64,000 nt of DNA, from the NCBI GenBank assembly GCA_040954595.2, contig CM082581.2, positions 434,001 through 498,000 on the forward strand. Direction: 5' to 3'. A program made the translations under genes and the position numbers. The notes beneath the pieces were generated by a model. It made no database searches, was not told where the DNA came from, and saw only the letters and a program-made list of their open reading frames with translations. Of the stretch, positions 22,795-34,900 are shown in pieces. The first letter of the stretch is position 1, and the number at the start of each line of letters is the position of its first letter. Source of the DNA: Balanoglossus misakiensis. Its lineage: Eukaryota; Hemichordata.

Positions 22795-23143
22795 TATGGA
22801 GAAGTGAGAGATTTACTCCAGAAGGATCACGTGACGGAAACTCTTACCCTATCAGAGTTGATATCAGTTGATATCAGAGTTTCCCTCCAAACTTTATACT
22901 TGTAGCAGATTTATTGTAATTTTTGAGTGTTTGCTCCGGCGTTCGTGGGACTTATATATAACCCAGTTTTGGCGCTTTCGGGCAGCTTTTTGTAAGGAGC
23001 TCTGTGGTGTTACTTTGTTGTTGGATTCAGATGGTAATAAACCAGTGTTTTACCTAGCACTGAATCGTTCGCTTCTTTTCCGACGTCAGTATACTCGAAC
23101 CCCCTCCCGGGAGTATTGATCACTGCCACGATACTTCCCCACA
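22795..23143 (+). repeat. BEL-2 5' LTR with local duplication
   Basis: 349 bp from tatggagaagtgagag to gatacttccccaca. It is 13 bp longer than the other three LTRs of this family because gttgatatca is repeated near 22857-22882. TATATATAA at 22953-22961 is the likely TATA box, and AATAAA at 23036-23041 the poly(A) signal. The LTR begins TATGG rather than TG, judged from its junction with the purine tract at the 3' LTR. Confidence 0.9.
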
Positions 23144-23147
23144 TTTT

Positions 23148-23160
23148 TGGTGCCGAGACC
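23148..23160 (+). promoter_or_regulatory. BEL-2 primer-binding site
   Basis: TGGTGCCGAGACC, four bases after the 5' LTR. The TGGTGCC start is the typical complement of a tRNA 3' end (CCA included). The tRNA species is not decided here. The same site occurs in BEL-3 at 43542-43554. Confidence 0.7.
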
Positions 23161-23176
23161 AGTATAACAGAGCAAG

Positions 23177-24494
23177 ATGTCGGAACAAGAACACATCGCG
23201 CCACAAGATGGACAACAAGAGGATCAGCCAACAGCGTTGACAAAACTGAAGAGATCGCGTCGTGGTCAACGCGCACAAGTGACCCGACTGTTCAACAAGG
23301 CCGACACCCTCATGAACAATTTCGTAGACGTCGGTACAGACAAGCCGACTACACTCGACACGCTGGAAGGGCTGAACGAACAACTTTAGAACAAGATCCG
23401 TCTACTCGCCGACCTCGAGGTGAGAATCCTCGATCTAATTGACGATGAACACTTTGACGAAGAAAATGAAACTTCAGGCGACTACCAGGCCGAAATCTTC
23501 GAACACAATCATCGCATCGCATCTTTCATCAAGAAAAACAAATCGGAGATGCGGACAACTACTACTAGTACTGGTAATGTAACGGGAAGCAGCCTCGGCA
23601 ACGCGACGCCTCGTAAAACAGTAACTCTACCGAAACTCCAGCTGCAAACTTTCTCAGGCAATGTAATAGAATGGTCGAGTTTCTTCGATGTATTCAAGTC
23701 TTCGATACCTTCGGACACTAATTTGGACAACATTCAGAAGTTTACGTATTTGCGGAGTGTACTCAAAGATGAAGCAGCGAGAACAATCAACGGATTGCCA
23801 CTCACGCACGCGATTGACTTATTGACCGAAAGATACGGACAAACCCATCTCATAGTAGATGCTCATATGACCGCGTTGTGGAATCTACAAAGCCCAACCG
23901 CCGACGTACAAAGTTTAAGGCATTTCTACGACTCGATTGAAAATCACGTTCGAGGTCTTCAGTCGCTGGGTAAGGAGGAAACCACATACGGCGAACTTTG
24001 GTTCCAATAATACGGGAGAAATTACCTCCTAACATTCGAGAGCAGATAGCAAGAAAACATGGTAATGCTGCGTGGACATTAGCAGATCTACGAAAAGCCA
24101 TTCAACACGAGATAAACACCCTTCAAGCCGGCAACCGGGTCGACGAGATAACAATGGCCACTACCAGAGAACCGGAAATAACCGCGTTTCACACGAAAAC
24201 GCAGATGACAGGTAAACAGAAGTTTCGCGCCCCTGTCAAAACGTGCCCGTTCTGCAAAGGGTCACACTTCGCGTCAAATTGCACTGTGGTAACTGATACG
24301 CGCGAGAGACTGGACATTGTGAAGAAGGACAGACTATGTTTTAATTGCTTTGGAAAACATAGAGTTGCGGAGTGTAAATCAAAATACTCCTGCACTCTGC
24401 GCTACACTACGACGTTCCCACCGCTACAACGACGCCAACCGGAGCGTCGTCCTCGCCATCGCCATCATCAAGTACTTCTGATGTCAAAGTAACA
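23177..24494 (+). pseudogene. BEL-2 gag, three lesions
   Basis: ATG at 23177 (MSEQEHIAPQDG), as in BEL-3. TAG at 23387-23389 replaces a Ser codon (TCG in BEL-3). The frame continues to a DUF1759-type capsid region (LPKLQLQTFSGN near 23627). One T lost near 24000 shifts the frame to 23998-24492, which encodes the first two Cys/His knuckles (CPFCKGSHFASNC, CFNCFGKHRVAEC). A 22-bp loss near 24392 then removes the third knuckle and shifts the frame again. It is the particle-forming protein of the element when intact; here it cannot be made as one chain. Confidence 0.9.
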
Positions 24495-26129
24495 TTGACT
24501 AATACCGATACATTTACGGATAAGAAGATAAACACTGGGCCAGTGCTGCTGAAAACTGCGTTTGTACCACTGTCTGTCGGACGGGGAGCCCCCATACATG
24601 CCGTCATCCTGTTTGATGAAGGAGCAAATAAGACATTCGTCACTGAGAGATTCGCCCGTCAGCTGTCCGCGAAAGCTACGCGGCACGAACACATAAAGTT
24701 ATCGACCTTCGGTGGCAAGGACTCCAAAGTACGCACCATGGGATTCACCGAACTAACTGCTCATGCTATTCACGCGATGATAATTCCAGAGATATCGTCG
24801 GACTTAACAAATCACATTTCTCAGGAAGTCCACAATATGAGCCACCTGAAAGGGCTACCATTCGCACATCCAGTTTCGAGTGATCAGTCGTGGCCAATTG
24901 ATGTTCTAATCGGAGCCGACCAATATTGGAATTTCGTGGGCTCACACGTTATTTCTGGCGCGTCCGGCCCCACTGCTGTGTCATCCAAATTTGGATACTT
25001 ACTCTCCGGACCCCTCGGAACTCCCAAAGTGGATTCTAATGCGCATATCTTACACGTGATTTCTACTGCTGATACCAGTAACGTAGTTTCAGAGAACTCT
25101 ATCAACGGACTGCATGGAGATCGCGCAACGGACATGTATACACCGATGGATAGTACTGCGATCGGCCGAGAACCACAGGTCCAAAATATGTGGGACCTTG
25201 AATTGATCGGTATTCAGGACAATCCAACAGTTGATGAACAGTTGACGTACGAGTCTTACAGAGACACGCACTTGAGAGTTGACCGAGGAAAATACGTAGC
25301 TAAACTACCGTGGAAGGAAGATCACCCTCCACTACCCACCAACTACGATGTCGCCATGAAACGCACGCGTAATACGATACGCAGGTTACCCTCTGAACTC
25401 ATCAAGAAATATGACGACATAATCAATGAACAGAGACGTCGCGACTTCATCGGAGAGGTTGACGAAGATGACGTGAATATCGGACACTATTTGACACATC
25501 GTCCGGTGGTTAAGAATTCGACCACAACACCCATTCGCATCGTTTATGATTGCTCTTGTAAGAAGGATTCTAATTATCCAAGTTTGAATGATTGCTTGCA
25601 AACTGGACCGTCATTAATAAATGACCTGCCAGCGATTCTGCTGTGATTCCGCGCCAATAACATTGCTTTCACAGCTGACATTGAGAAAGCATTCCTGAAC
25701 ATTCGGTTGGAAGAAGATGAGAGGAAATTCACGAAATTTCTGTGGCTGTCGGACATTAACGACCCAGAAAGTGACTTCATAACTTTGCAGTTTAAGTCTG
25801 TCTTGTTTGGAGCAGTCTGTTCCCCATTCATCCTCAATGCGGTTATCAAGACGCATTTAGAGAACAATAGTCAACTTCCCACCGCTGACAGATTGGGAAA
25901 TAATATTTATGTGGATAATGTGATCGATGGAGTTGATACTGCAGAAAATGCCATGAAATACTACCATGAAGCCAATGAGTTGATGACATCAGGCGGATTC
26001 AAACTCAGAGCATGGTCTTCCAACTGTCAACAAATAAACGAACTCGCTACATGTGACAATCTGAAGGAACCCACCGAAGATGTATCCGTTTTGGGAATGC
26101 AGTGGTCAACAAAATCTGACTTACTCTAA
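24495..26129 (+). pseudogene. BEL-2 protease and RT, broken
   Basis: Frame with DUF1758-type aspartic protease (FDEGANKTF near 24612) and the linker GPTAVSSKFGYLLSG. It then has RT from RIVYDCSCKK to LPAILL, where CTG AGA in BEL-3 is CTG TGA here (stop 25644-25646). The same frame goes on with TADIEKAFLN, KFLWLSD, VLFGAVCSPF and the catalytic YVDN near 25908. An 8-bp loss near 26119 (gaattgac present once instead of with its flanking repeat) ends it at 26129. An in-frame loss of seven codons after ELTAH lies in the protease region. Confidence 0.9.
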
Positions 26130-28734
26130 AGTGGTTAATATGTCGTCGCGTGCCGAACTCGTGACCAAACGTGACATTGTCAGCTATGTGGCGATGCTAT
26201 TTGATCCGTTTGGATTTCTCGTCCCTGTAATGATCAAAGCCAAATTGTTCATTCAGTTACTATGGAAACTGGAATTAGACTGGGATGAACCTATCAACGC
26301 AGATCTCTACACTCAATGGATGCACATCGCAGAAGATCTCAAAGACTCGCAAAACACGAAGATCGAACGACAATATTTTGATGAACTTGAAGGCGACAAT
26401 GAATGCGAGCTACACGCCTTTGCAGACGCAAGCCAGAGAGCGTATGGGGCAGTAGTGTATTTGAAAAGAGGACAGCAAACGTCGTTTGTGATGGCGAAGA
26501 CTAGAACCGCACCAGTGGCTGAAACTACACTCCCACGACTGGAATTGATGGCTGCGTTAATAGCCACACGTCTCAGCAAGTACGCTAAAGAAGCCCTGTC
26601 CTCCAAATATGACATAGTTCGTTGTTATTTATGGAGTGACAGCCAAATTGTCCTTCACTGGCTGAACAGTGAGAAGAGACTTCCGGTGTTTGTGAAGAAT
26701 CGAGTAGATGAAATTCGCGAATTTCAGTCCACAAAGAAATACTGCCCATCAGAACACAACCCAGCTGATCTTTTAACCAGAGGGGTAACCTACGAAATGA
26801 TGGAACGCTCTGAACTATGGCGTAATGGACCAACATGGCTAAAGACAAGCGATTGGCCTAGTTGCCCAGCGTTTGATGTTAATGTGATGCATACCGCAAT
26901 CGAACCAGATGAGACGGACAGATTGCCGCTGCGTTTCGGCAACGGAATCAACGATCAGTCTACCGAGAACGCAGAAATACTCGCTCCCCCCAAAGCCAGA
27001 CAATGTACAGATCGCGAAAATCTGGAAATTACCAGTCCCAATGACTACGGAATTCAACACGTTGTTGACATTTCCAGATTCAACAACTTGGATAGGCTAT
27101 TACGAGTGACAAGTTATGTCCTCAGATTCATCGCACGGATGAAAAAATCTACCGAGGTAAAACACGGGAGAATTACCTCTGATGAGCTGCACCGAGCGGA
27201 AAATATGTGGGTTAAACATATTCAACGGCAGTTCTATGACGCCGAAATCCAGTCTGTGAAATTGAACTTGAGTACATGTGCGCCCATTGTTCGACAACTG
27301 AACTTATTTGTTGACGAAGAAGACGTACTTCGCTGTGGGAGTAGAATCCATAACGCGCCGATCGATTTCGTCACAAGATTTCCCGCCTTGATACCCTCGC
27401 ATCATAAATTGACAAATTTGATAATACGGAAATCACACGAACTGACGCTTCACCAGGGAGTCCAATCTACAGTGACACAGATAAGGCAAAGATATTGGAT
27501 CCCCAAAATTCGGATTATTGTACGCGGTGTCTTACGTGGTTGTGTCATTTGCAACAAAGTTACCGGGAAACCTTACGCGAATCCAGTGCAAGCGCCGCTA
27601 CCAAGTTATCGAGTGAACATTGTCCCAGCATTTACTGTAACAGGCGTGGATTTCACGGGTCATCTTTATACCAAGGCCAAAGATGGGACACGTGCCAAAG
27701 CCTATATCTGTTTATTCACCTGTGCGGTGACGCGTGCCATTTACCTAGAACTGGTTCCTGATATGTCAACCCAGACGTTCATGCACGCGTTTAGAAGATT
27801 CGCCGCGAGACGTTCTTTGCCGAGTAGGATGCTGTCAGACAACGCATCGACTTATTTATCGGCTGCCAATGAAATCAAAACACTGTTTGATACGCCAGAA
27901 GTAAATGACTTTCTCGCCGCACATCGTGTACAATGGACGTTTATACCGAAGCGCGCGCCCTGGTTTGGTGGCTTCTGGGAGAGGCTGATTGCTTTGACAA
28001 AGAACGCTATTAGGAAAACTCTCGGTCGAGCTTACCTAACCTTTGATGAACTCGCAACAGTTGTGACTGAAATTGAAGCCGTTTTAAACGACAGGCCGTT
28101 AACGTACGTGTCATCCAGTATAAACGACAACATTGGATTGACCCCAAATCACTTGCTACATGGCAGGACACTGACCTCATTGCCGTACATCGAGATCACC
28201 GACGAAGAGGTGATTGACCCATCTTACTGTGATAATCGTGAAATCAACAAAAGATATGAACATCTATCAAGATTACACGATCAATTTTGGCGAAGATGGT
28301 CGTCCGAGTATCTGACTGCCCTACGTGAACGACATCCCACCAAAGGAACTCGTGATAATGTCATCAAGGTCGGAGATGTCGTGATAATACACAGTGACAC
28401 TGACAAACGTCCGAAATGGCATTTAGGAACTGTAACAAGGTTGATCTTCGGTAATGATAAACTGGTACGATCTGCGGAGTTGAACACCGCAGGTGGTCCT
28501 ACAAACCGACCTATCCATAAATTGTACCCATTGGAAGTTGTCTCCAAGGAGCTGTCAACTGTGTCTGGAGATAATACAGGTATTGGAGCAGATTCCAACA
28601 CGAATACTGAAACAGTCGACACAGCTGGCGCCTCTGAAGATTCCTCGGTGAAGGCGGATGTTGTACCCCCGAGACGACCTCTCAGAGACTCTGCAGTTGC
28701 CGCTCGAGTACGAATAGCGGATCTCTCTGTTTGA
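26119..28734 (+). pseudogene. BEL-2 RNase H and integrase, open frame
   Basis: Uninterrupted after the 8-bp loss. Peptidase_A17/RNase H region with FADASQRAYGAVVYL near 26420 and LWSDSQIVLHWL near 26630. Integrase zinc-finger-like segment ends in CVICNK near 27550. The catalytic core has Asp at 27649 (TGVDFTG), Asp at 27838 (LSDNAS) and Glu at 27979 (GGFWERL), the BEL-type arrangement with 46 residues between the last two. The DUF5641-like end runs from FWRRWSSEYL to LYPLEVV, with a short acidic tail. It would cut and join element ends to host DNA. This part is the best preserved integrase of the family here, but upstream lesions separate it from any start. Confidence 0.92.
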
Positions 28735-28905
28735 CTTTGAAATTGGAAAACAATTTCGATCGCAATGTGACTGTTATCATGTTTACTGACACAATGAACA
28801 TTAGTTTATTATCCTTGAACACTTTAGGTGACTTTAATCATATTTCATGTTATTTGATGTTTTTTTTCTGACGATTTTCGAGACTTTCCTTTGCGCGGGG
28901 GAGAA
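28735..28905 (+). other. BEL-2 3' untranslated region with polypurine tract
   Basis: 171 bp, AT-rich, ending gcgcgggggagaa directly at the 3' LTR: the polypurine tract. The same text stands before the BEL-3 3' LTR. Confidence 0.8.
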
Positions 28906-29241
28906 TATGGAGAAGTGAGAGATTTACTCCAGAAGGATCACGAGACGGAAACTCTTACCCTATCAGAGTTGACTTTGTTTCCCGCCAAACTTTATACTTG
29001 TAGCAGATTTATTGTAATTTTTGAGTGTTTGCTCCGGAGTTCGTGGGACTTATATATAACCCAGTTTTGGCGCTTTCGGGCAGCATTTTGTAAGGAGCTC
29101 TGTGGTGTTACTCTGTTGTTCGATTCAGATGGTAATAAACCAGTGTTTTACCTAGCACTGAATCGTTCGCTTCTTTTCCAACGTCAGTATACTCGAACCC
29201 CCTCCCGGGAGTATTGATCACTGCCACGATACTTCCCCACA
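28906..29241 (+). repeat. BEL-2 3' LTR
   Basis: 336 bp, tatggagaag to cttccccaca, then target duplication ATTTG at 29242-29246. It carries cagcatttt where both 5' LTRs of BEL-2 and BEL-3 carry cagcttttt; the BEL-3 3' LTR has cagcatttt as well. Confidence 0.93.
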
Positions 29242-29280
29242 ATTTGGTCAAAATGGTAAATTTTTGAAAATTACAAAAAA

Positions 29281-29340
29281 TACCCGTTTTCTACATTTTC
29301 GAAAATCTGATGGAGTATAAAATGCTCTTCGTATGTATAT
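29281..29340. repeat. Satellite variant cluster shared with 61740-61800
   Basis: Just right of BEL-2 the satellite reads tacccgttttc, tttcgaaaatctg and gtataaaatgc, where other repeats read tacctg, ttcggaaatc and gtatagaatgc. The only other place with all these variants is the right flank of BEL-3. This marks common descent of the two flanks. Confidence 0.85.
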
Positions 29341-30239
29341 ATCGATACAAATTCCACAAAAGACAGTCTAATATGGCTCACTGCAGACAAAATTGTGTTT
29401 TACCAAATGTTCCTTGAAAATGTCATTTTTAGAAAAAAAAAGAAAAAAAACCTTTGTTCTTCGAATTTGGTGCCCTGATCATATATGACATGTTGATTGT
29501 ATGTTAAAACTTTCGACCACTCCAAAAATGCAGAGATATTGACGGAATTCAAGAAAAAATAGCCATTTTGGCCATATTTTGACAAAAATGGTAAATTTTT
29601 AAAAAATCATAAAAAATTAACTCCTTTCTTCATTTTTGGAAATATTATGGATCATGAAGTGTCGTTCTCTTGTAAAAAGTGCTGCAAATTCCAGAAAAGG
29701 CGGTATAATTTGAATCACCCAAGACAAAATTACCATTTTCGACTTTTTTTCGAAATATTGTCTTTTTTACAAAATAAATAAGAATAAATTCTTTTCTTAG
29801 TTTGAAACGGGTAGAGATACTTTCCACACGGGTTTTCTAACAATGAATTCCCGTTCATCAACTCAGATTTCCTACAGCATAAGTCGGCTGAAACCCTGAC
29901 ACTCTAGAGCAGAAACAGTTGCACACTGGTAAAGTTGAACAAGTCGATTTTTCTACGGCATGGCTCGGCTAAATCTCCGTCACAATATGACAGACACTAG
30001 CGTACGTTAGCAACGGTGATCAAGTCAGATTTTCTACGGCATGGCTTGGATAAAGCCCCGGCACTCTAGAGCAGAAACAAGCGTACAGAGACCACGTTGA
30101 TCAAGTCTGATATCCTACGGCTTGGCTCGACTAAAACCCCGGCACACTATGACAGACACTAGCGTTCGTTAGCAACGTTGATCAAGTCAGATTTCCTACG
30201 GCATGGCTTGGATAAAGCCCTGGCACTCTAGAGCAGAAA

Positions 30240-30300
30240 CACGCGTACAGAGACCACGTTGATCTACTCGGATTTCCTTCGGCCTGGCTCTGCAAAAGAC
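30240..30300. repeat. Deletion junction removing about five 81-bp subrepeats
   Basis: The text passes from the gatctactc subrepeat directly into the gatttccttcggcctggctctgc subrepeat that normally lies ~400 bp further on. The junction falls inside the shared core, as expected for unequal exchange. A similar join at 63205-63240 joins the same two subrepeat types. Confidence 0.8.
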
Positions 30301-31635
30301 CCGACACTCTAGTACAAAGACGTTGGCTAAGTCGGGCAAACCGAAGAAGGAAAGTCACAGCGGGTCAACACTCGACATTTGTTTGGGTAGGACTGCATTA
30401 TTGCCTGTCAATTTATAGAGAAAGCCCGAATTTAACCAGGGCGTTTCAAACACCGACGTTAGTTGGGGGCACGGCCTGCAGTACTGCCGGGTAAGCTGAC
30501 ATCGGCGTACCGCATATAATGTAGGGGGGGGGGGGAACAGAACGGTTCAATACTACATTTATTAGATATCAGCTAATTTTGGACAATCATCTAAAATCTA
30601 AATCATTTTTTCATATTTGGATATTAGATGATGTATGAAATTTCCATTATACGTTAAAATAGTGCTGATTATAAAAAATGCACTCTGAATGAGCTGATTT
30701 AATACAAAATTGCGTTTTATTCGTTTTTGCACCAAAAGGTCATTTTTAGGCAAAACATTCTTTATTTTATTAATTCGGTGACCTGATCATATATAAACAA
30801 TTGCTTGTATGTTAAAAGTTTTTATGACTTTTAAAAGCAGTGACACTGGCGGCATTCAACACGAAAATAACAATTTTAGCCACAATTTGGTCAAAATAGT
30901 AAATTTTTGAAAATTACAAAAAATACCTGTTTTCTACATTTTCGGAAATCTGATGGAGTATAGAATGCTCTTCGTATGTATATATCGATACAAATTCCAC
31001 AAAAGACCGTCTAATTTGGCTCACTGCAGACAAAATTGCGTTTTACCAAATTTTCCTTGAAAATGTCATTTTTAGAAAAAAAAAAAAAACTTTTGTTCTT
31101 CGAATTTGGTGCCCTGATCATATATGACATGTTGATTGTATGTTAAGACTTTCGACCACTCCAAAAATGCAGAGATATTGACGGAATTCAAGAAAAAATA
31201 GCCATTTTGGCCATATTTTGACGAAAATGGTAAATTTTTAAAAAATCATAAAAAATTAACTCTTTTCTTATTTTTTCGGAAATATTATGGAGCATGAAGT
31301 GTCGTTCTCTTGTAAAAAGTGCTGCAAATTCCAGAAAAGGCAGTATAATTTGAATCACCCAAGACAAAATTACCATTTTCGACTTTTTTCGATAAAATTG
31401 TCTTTTTTACAAAATAAATAAGAATAAATTCTTTTCTTAGTTTCAAACGGGTAGAGATACTTTTCACACGGGTTTTCTAAAATTGAATTCCCGTTCATCA
31501 ACTCAGATTTCCTACAGCATAAGTCGGCTAAAACCCTGACACTCTAGAGCAGAAACAGTTGCACACTGGTAACGTTGAACAAGTCGATTTTTCTACGGCC
31601 TGGCTCCGCTAAATGTCCGTCACAATATGACAGAC

Positions 31636-31960
31636 ACTAGCGTACGTTAGCAACGGTGATCAAGTCAGATTTTCTACGGCATGGCTTGGATAAAGCCCCG
31701 GCACTCTAGAGCAGAAACACGCTTACAGAGACCACGTTGATCAAGTCTGATCTCCTACGGCTTGGCTCGACTGAAACCCCAGCACACTATGACAGACACT
31801 AGCGTACGTTAGCAACGGTGATCAAGTCAGATTTTCTACGGCATGGCTTGGATAAAGCCCCGGCACTCTAGAGCAGAAACACGCGTACAGAGACCACGTT
31901 GATCAAGTCTGATCTCCTACGGCTTGGCTCGACTAAAACCCCGGCACACTATGACAGACA
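31636..31960. repeat. Extra ~163-bp subrepeat pair in one satellite repeat
   Basis: The pair starting cactagcgtacgttagcaac occurs twice in a row (about 31636-31797 and 31798-31960). This lengthens this repeat to 2215 bp. The next repeat (32751-34636) lacks two subrepeats at about 33781, where ggtaacgttga runs directly into tcaagtctgatctcc. Confidence 0.8.
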
Positions 31961-34900
31961 CTGGCGTTCGTTAGCAACGTTGATCAAGTCAGATTTCCTA
32001 CGGCATGGCTTGGCTAAAGCCCTGGCATTCTAGAGCAGAAACACGCGTACAGAGACCACGTTGATCTACTCACATTTCCTTCGGCCTGGCACGGCTGATG
32101 CCCCGGCACTATATATAGGACACAGACTGGCGTAAGTTAACAACGGTAATCACGTCGGGTTTCCTACGGCCTGGCTCAGCTGAAGCCCCGGCACTCTAGA
32201 GCAGAAACAGGCGTACATTGACCACGTTGATCAAGTCAGATTTCCTACGGCGTGACTCGGCTGGTGCACCGGCTCTATATGACACAGACTGGCGTAAGTT
32301 TTCAACGGTGATTACGTCGGATTTCCTACGGCCTGGTTTAGCTGAAGCCCCGGCACTTTAGAGCGGAAACACGCGTACATTGACCACGATGATCAAGTCA
32401 GATCTCCTACGGCCTGGCTCGACTAAAACCCCGGCACGCCATGACAGACACTAGCGTTCGTTAGCAACGGTGATCAAGTCGGATTTCCTTCGGCCTGGCT
32501 CTGCAAAAGACCCGACACTCTAGTACAAAGACGTTGGCTAAGTCGGGCAAACCGAAGAGGGAAAGTCACAGCGGTTCAACACTTGACATTTGTTCGGGTA
32601 GGACTGCATTATTGCCTGTCAATTTATAGAGAAAGCCCGAATTTAACCAGGGCGTTTCAAACACCGACGTTAGTTGGGGGCACGGCCTGCAGTACTGCCG
32701 GGTAAGCTGACATCGGCGTACCGCATATAATGTAGGGGGGGGGGGGGGGGAACAGAACGGTTCAATACTACATTTATTAGATATCAGCTAATTTTGGACG
32801 ATCATTTAAAATCTAAATCATTTTTTCATATTTGGATATCTGATGATGTATGAAATTTCCATTATATGTAAAAATGGTGCTGATTATAAAAAATGCATTC
32901 TGATTTAATACAAAATTGCGTTTTATTCATTTTTGCACCAAAAAGGTCATTTTTAGGCAAAACATTCGTTATTTTTTTAATTCGGTGACCTGATCATATA
33001 TAAACAATTGCTTGTATGTTAAAAGTTTTTATGACTTTTAAAAGCAGTGACACTGGCGGCATTCAACACGAAAATAACAATTTTAGCCACAATTTGGTCA
33101 AAATGGTAAATTTTTGAAAATTACAAAAAATACCTGTTTTCTACATTTTCGGAAATCTGATGGAGTATAGAATGCTCTTCGTATGTATATATCGATACAA
33201 ATTCCACAAAAGACCGTCTAATTTGGCTCACTGCAGACAAAATTGCGTTTTACCAAATTTTCCTTGAAAATGTCATTTTTAGAAGAAAAAAGAAAGAAAC
33301 AAACCTTTGTTCTTCGAATTTGGTGCCCTGATCATATATGATATGTTGATTGTATGTTAAAACTTTCGACCACTCCAAAAATGCAGAGATATTGACGGAA
33401 TTCAAGAAAAAATAGCCATTTTGGCCATATTTTGACAAAAATGGTAAATTTTTAAATAATCATAAAAAATTAACTCTTTTCTTCATTTTCGGAAATATTA
33501 TGGAGCATGAAGTGTCGTTCTCTTGTAAAAAGTGCGGCAAATTCCAGAAAAGTCGGTATAATTTGAATCACCCAAGACAAAATTACCATTTTCGACTTTT
33601 TTTCGAAAAATTGTCTTTTTTACAAAATAAATAAGAATAAATTCTTTTCTTAGTTTCAAACGGGTAGAGATACTTTCCACACGGGTTTTCTAACATTGAA
33701 TTCCCGTTCATGAACTCAGATTTCCTACTGCATAAGTCGGCTAAAACCCTGACACTCTAGAGCAGAAACAGTTGCACACTGGTAACGTTGATCAAGTCTG
33801 ATCTCCTACGGCTTGGCTCGACTAAAACCCCGGCACACTATGACAGACACTAGCGTTCGTTAGCAACGTTGATCAAGTCAGATTTCCTACGGCATGGCTT
33901 AGCTAAAACCCTGGCACTCTAGAGCAGAAACACGCGTACAGAGACCACGTTGATCTCCTCACATTTCCTTCGGCCTGGCACGACTGATGCCCCGGCACTA
34001 TATATAGGACACAGACTGGCGTAAGTTAACAACGGTAATCACGTCGGGTTTCCTACGGCCTGGCTCAGCTGAAGCCCCGGCACTCTAGAGCAGAAACAGG
34101 CGTACATTGACCACGTTGATCAAGTCAGATTTTCTACGGCGTGACTCGGCTGGTGCACCGGCACTATATGACACAGACTGGCGTAAGTTATCAACGGTGA
34201 TTACGTAGGATTTCCTACGGCCTGGTTTAGCTGAATCCCCGGCACTTTAGAGCGGAAACACGCGTACATTGACCACGATGATCAAGTCAGATCTCCTACG
34301 GCCTGGCTCGACTAAAACCCCGGCACACCATGACAGACACTAGCGTTCGTTAGCAACGGTGATCAAGTCGGATTTCCGTCGGCCTGGCTCTGCAAAAGAC
34401 CCGACACTCTAGTACAAAGACGTTGGCTAAGTCGGGCAAACCGAAGAGGGAAAGTCACAGCGGTTCAACACTTGACATTTGTTCGGGTAGGACTGCATTA
34501 TTGCCTGTCAATTTATAGAGAAAGCCCAAATTTAACCAGGGCGTTTCAAACACCGACGTTAGTTGGGGGCACGGCCTGCAGTACTGCCGGGTAAGCTGAC
34601 ATCGGCGTACCGCATATAATGTAGGGGGGGGGGGGAACAGAACGGTTCAATACTACATTTATTAGATATCAGCTAATTTTGGACGATCATTTAAAATCTA
34701 AATCATTTTTTTCATATTTGGATATCTGATGATGTATGAAATTTCCATTATATGTAAAAATGGTGCTGATTATACAAAATGCATTCTGATTTAATACAAA
34801 ATTGCGTTTTATTCATTTTTGCACCAAAAAGGTCATTTTTAGGCAAAACATTCTTTATTTTTTTAATTCGGTGACCTGATCATATATAAACAATTGCTTG

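Larger units (their letters stand above)
22795..29241 (+). mobile_element. BEL-2: BEL/Pao retrotransposon, 6.45 kb, complete in structure, coding frames broken
   Basis: LTRs at 22795-23143 and 28906-29241, TGGTGCC-type primer site, gag-pol and purine tract, flanked by ATTTG at 22790-22794 and 29242-29246. Excision restores the satellite text cacaatttggtcaaaatgg. It belongs to the same family as BEL-3 and lies at the same position of the satellite repeat. Coding lesions compared with BEL-3: TAG at 23387, 1-bp loss near 24000, 22-bp loss near 24392, TGA at 25644, 8-bp loss near 26119, plus an in-frame 21-bp loss near 24764. RNase H and integrase are then open to 28734. Confidence 0.95.
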
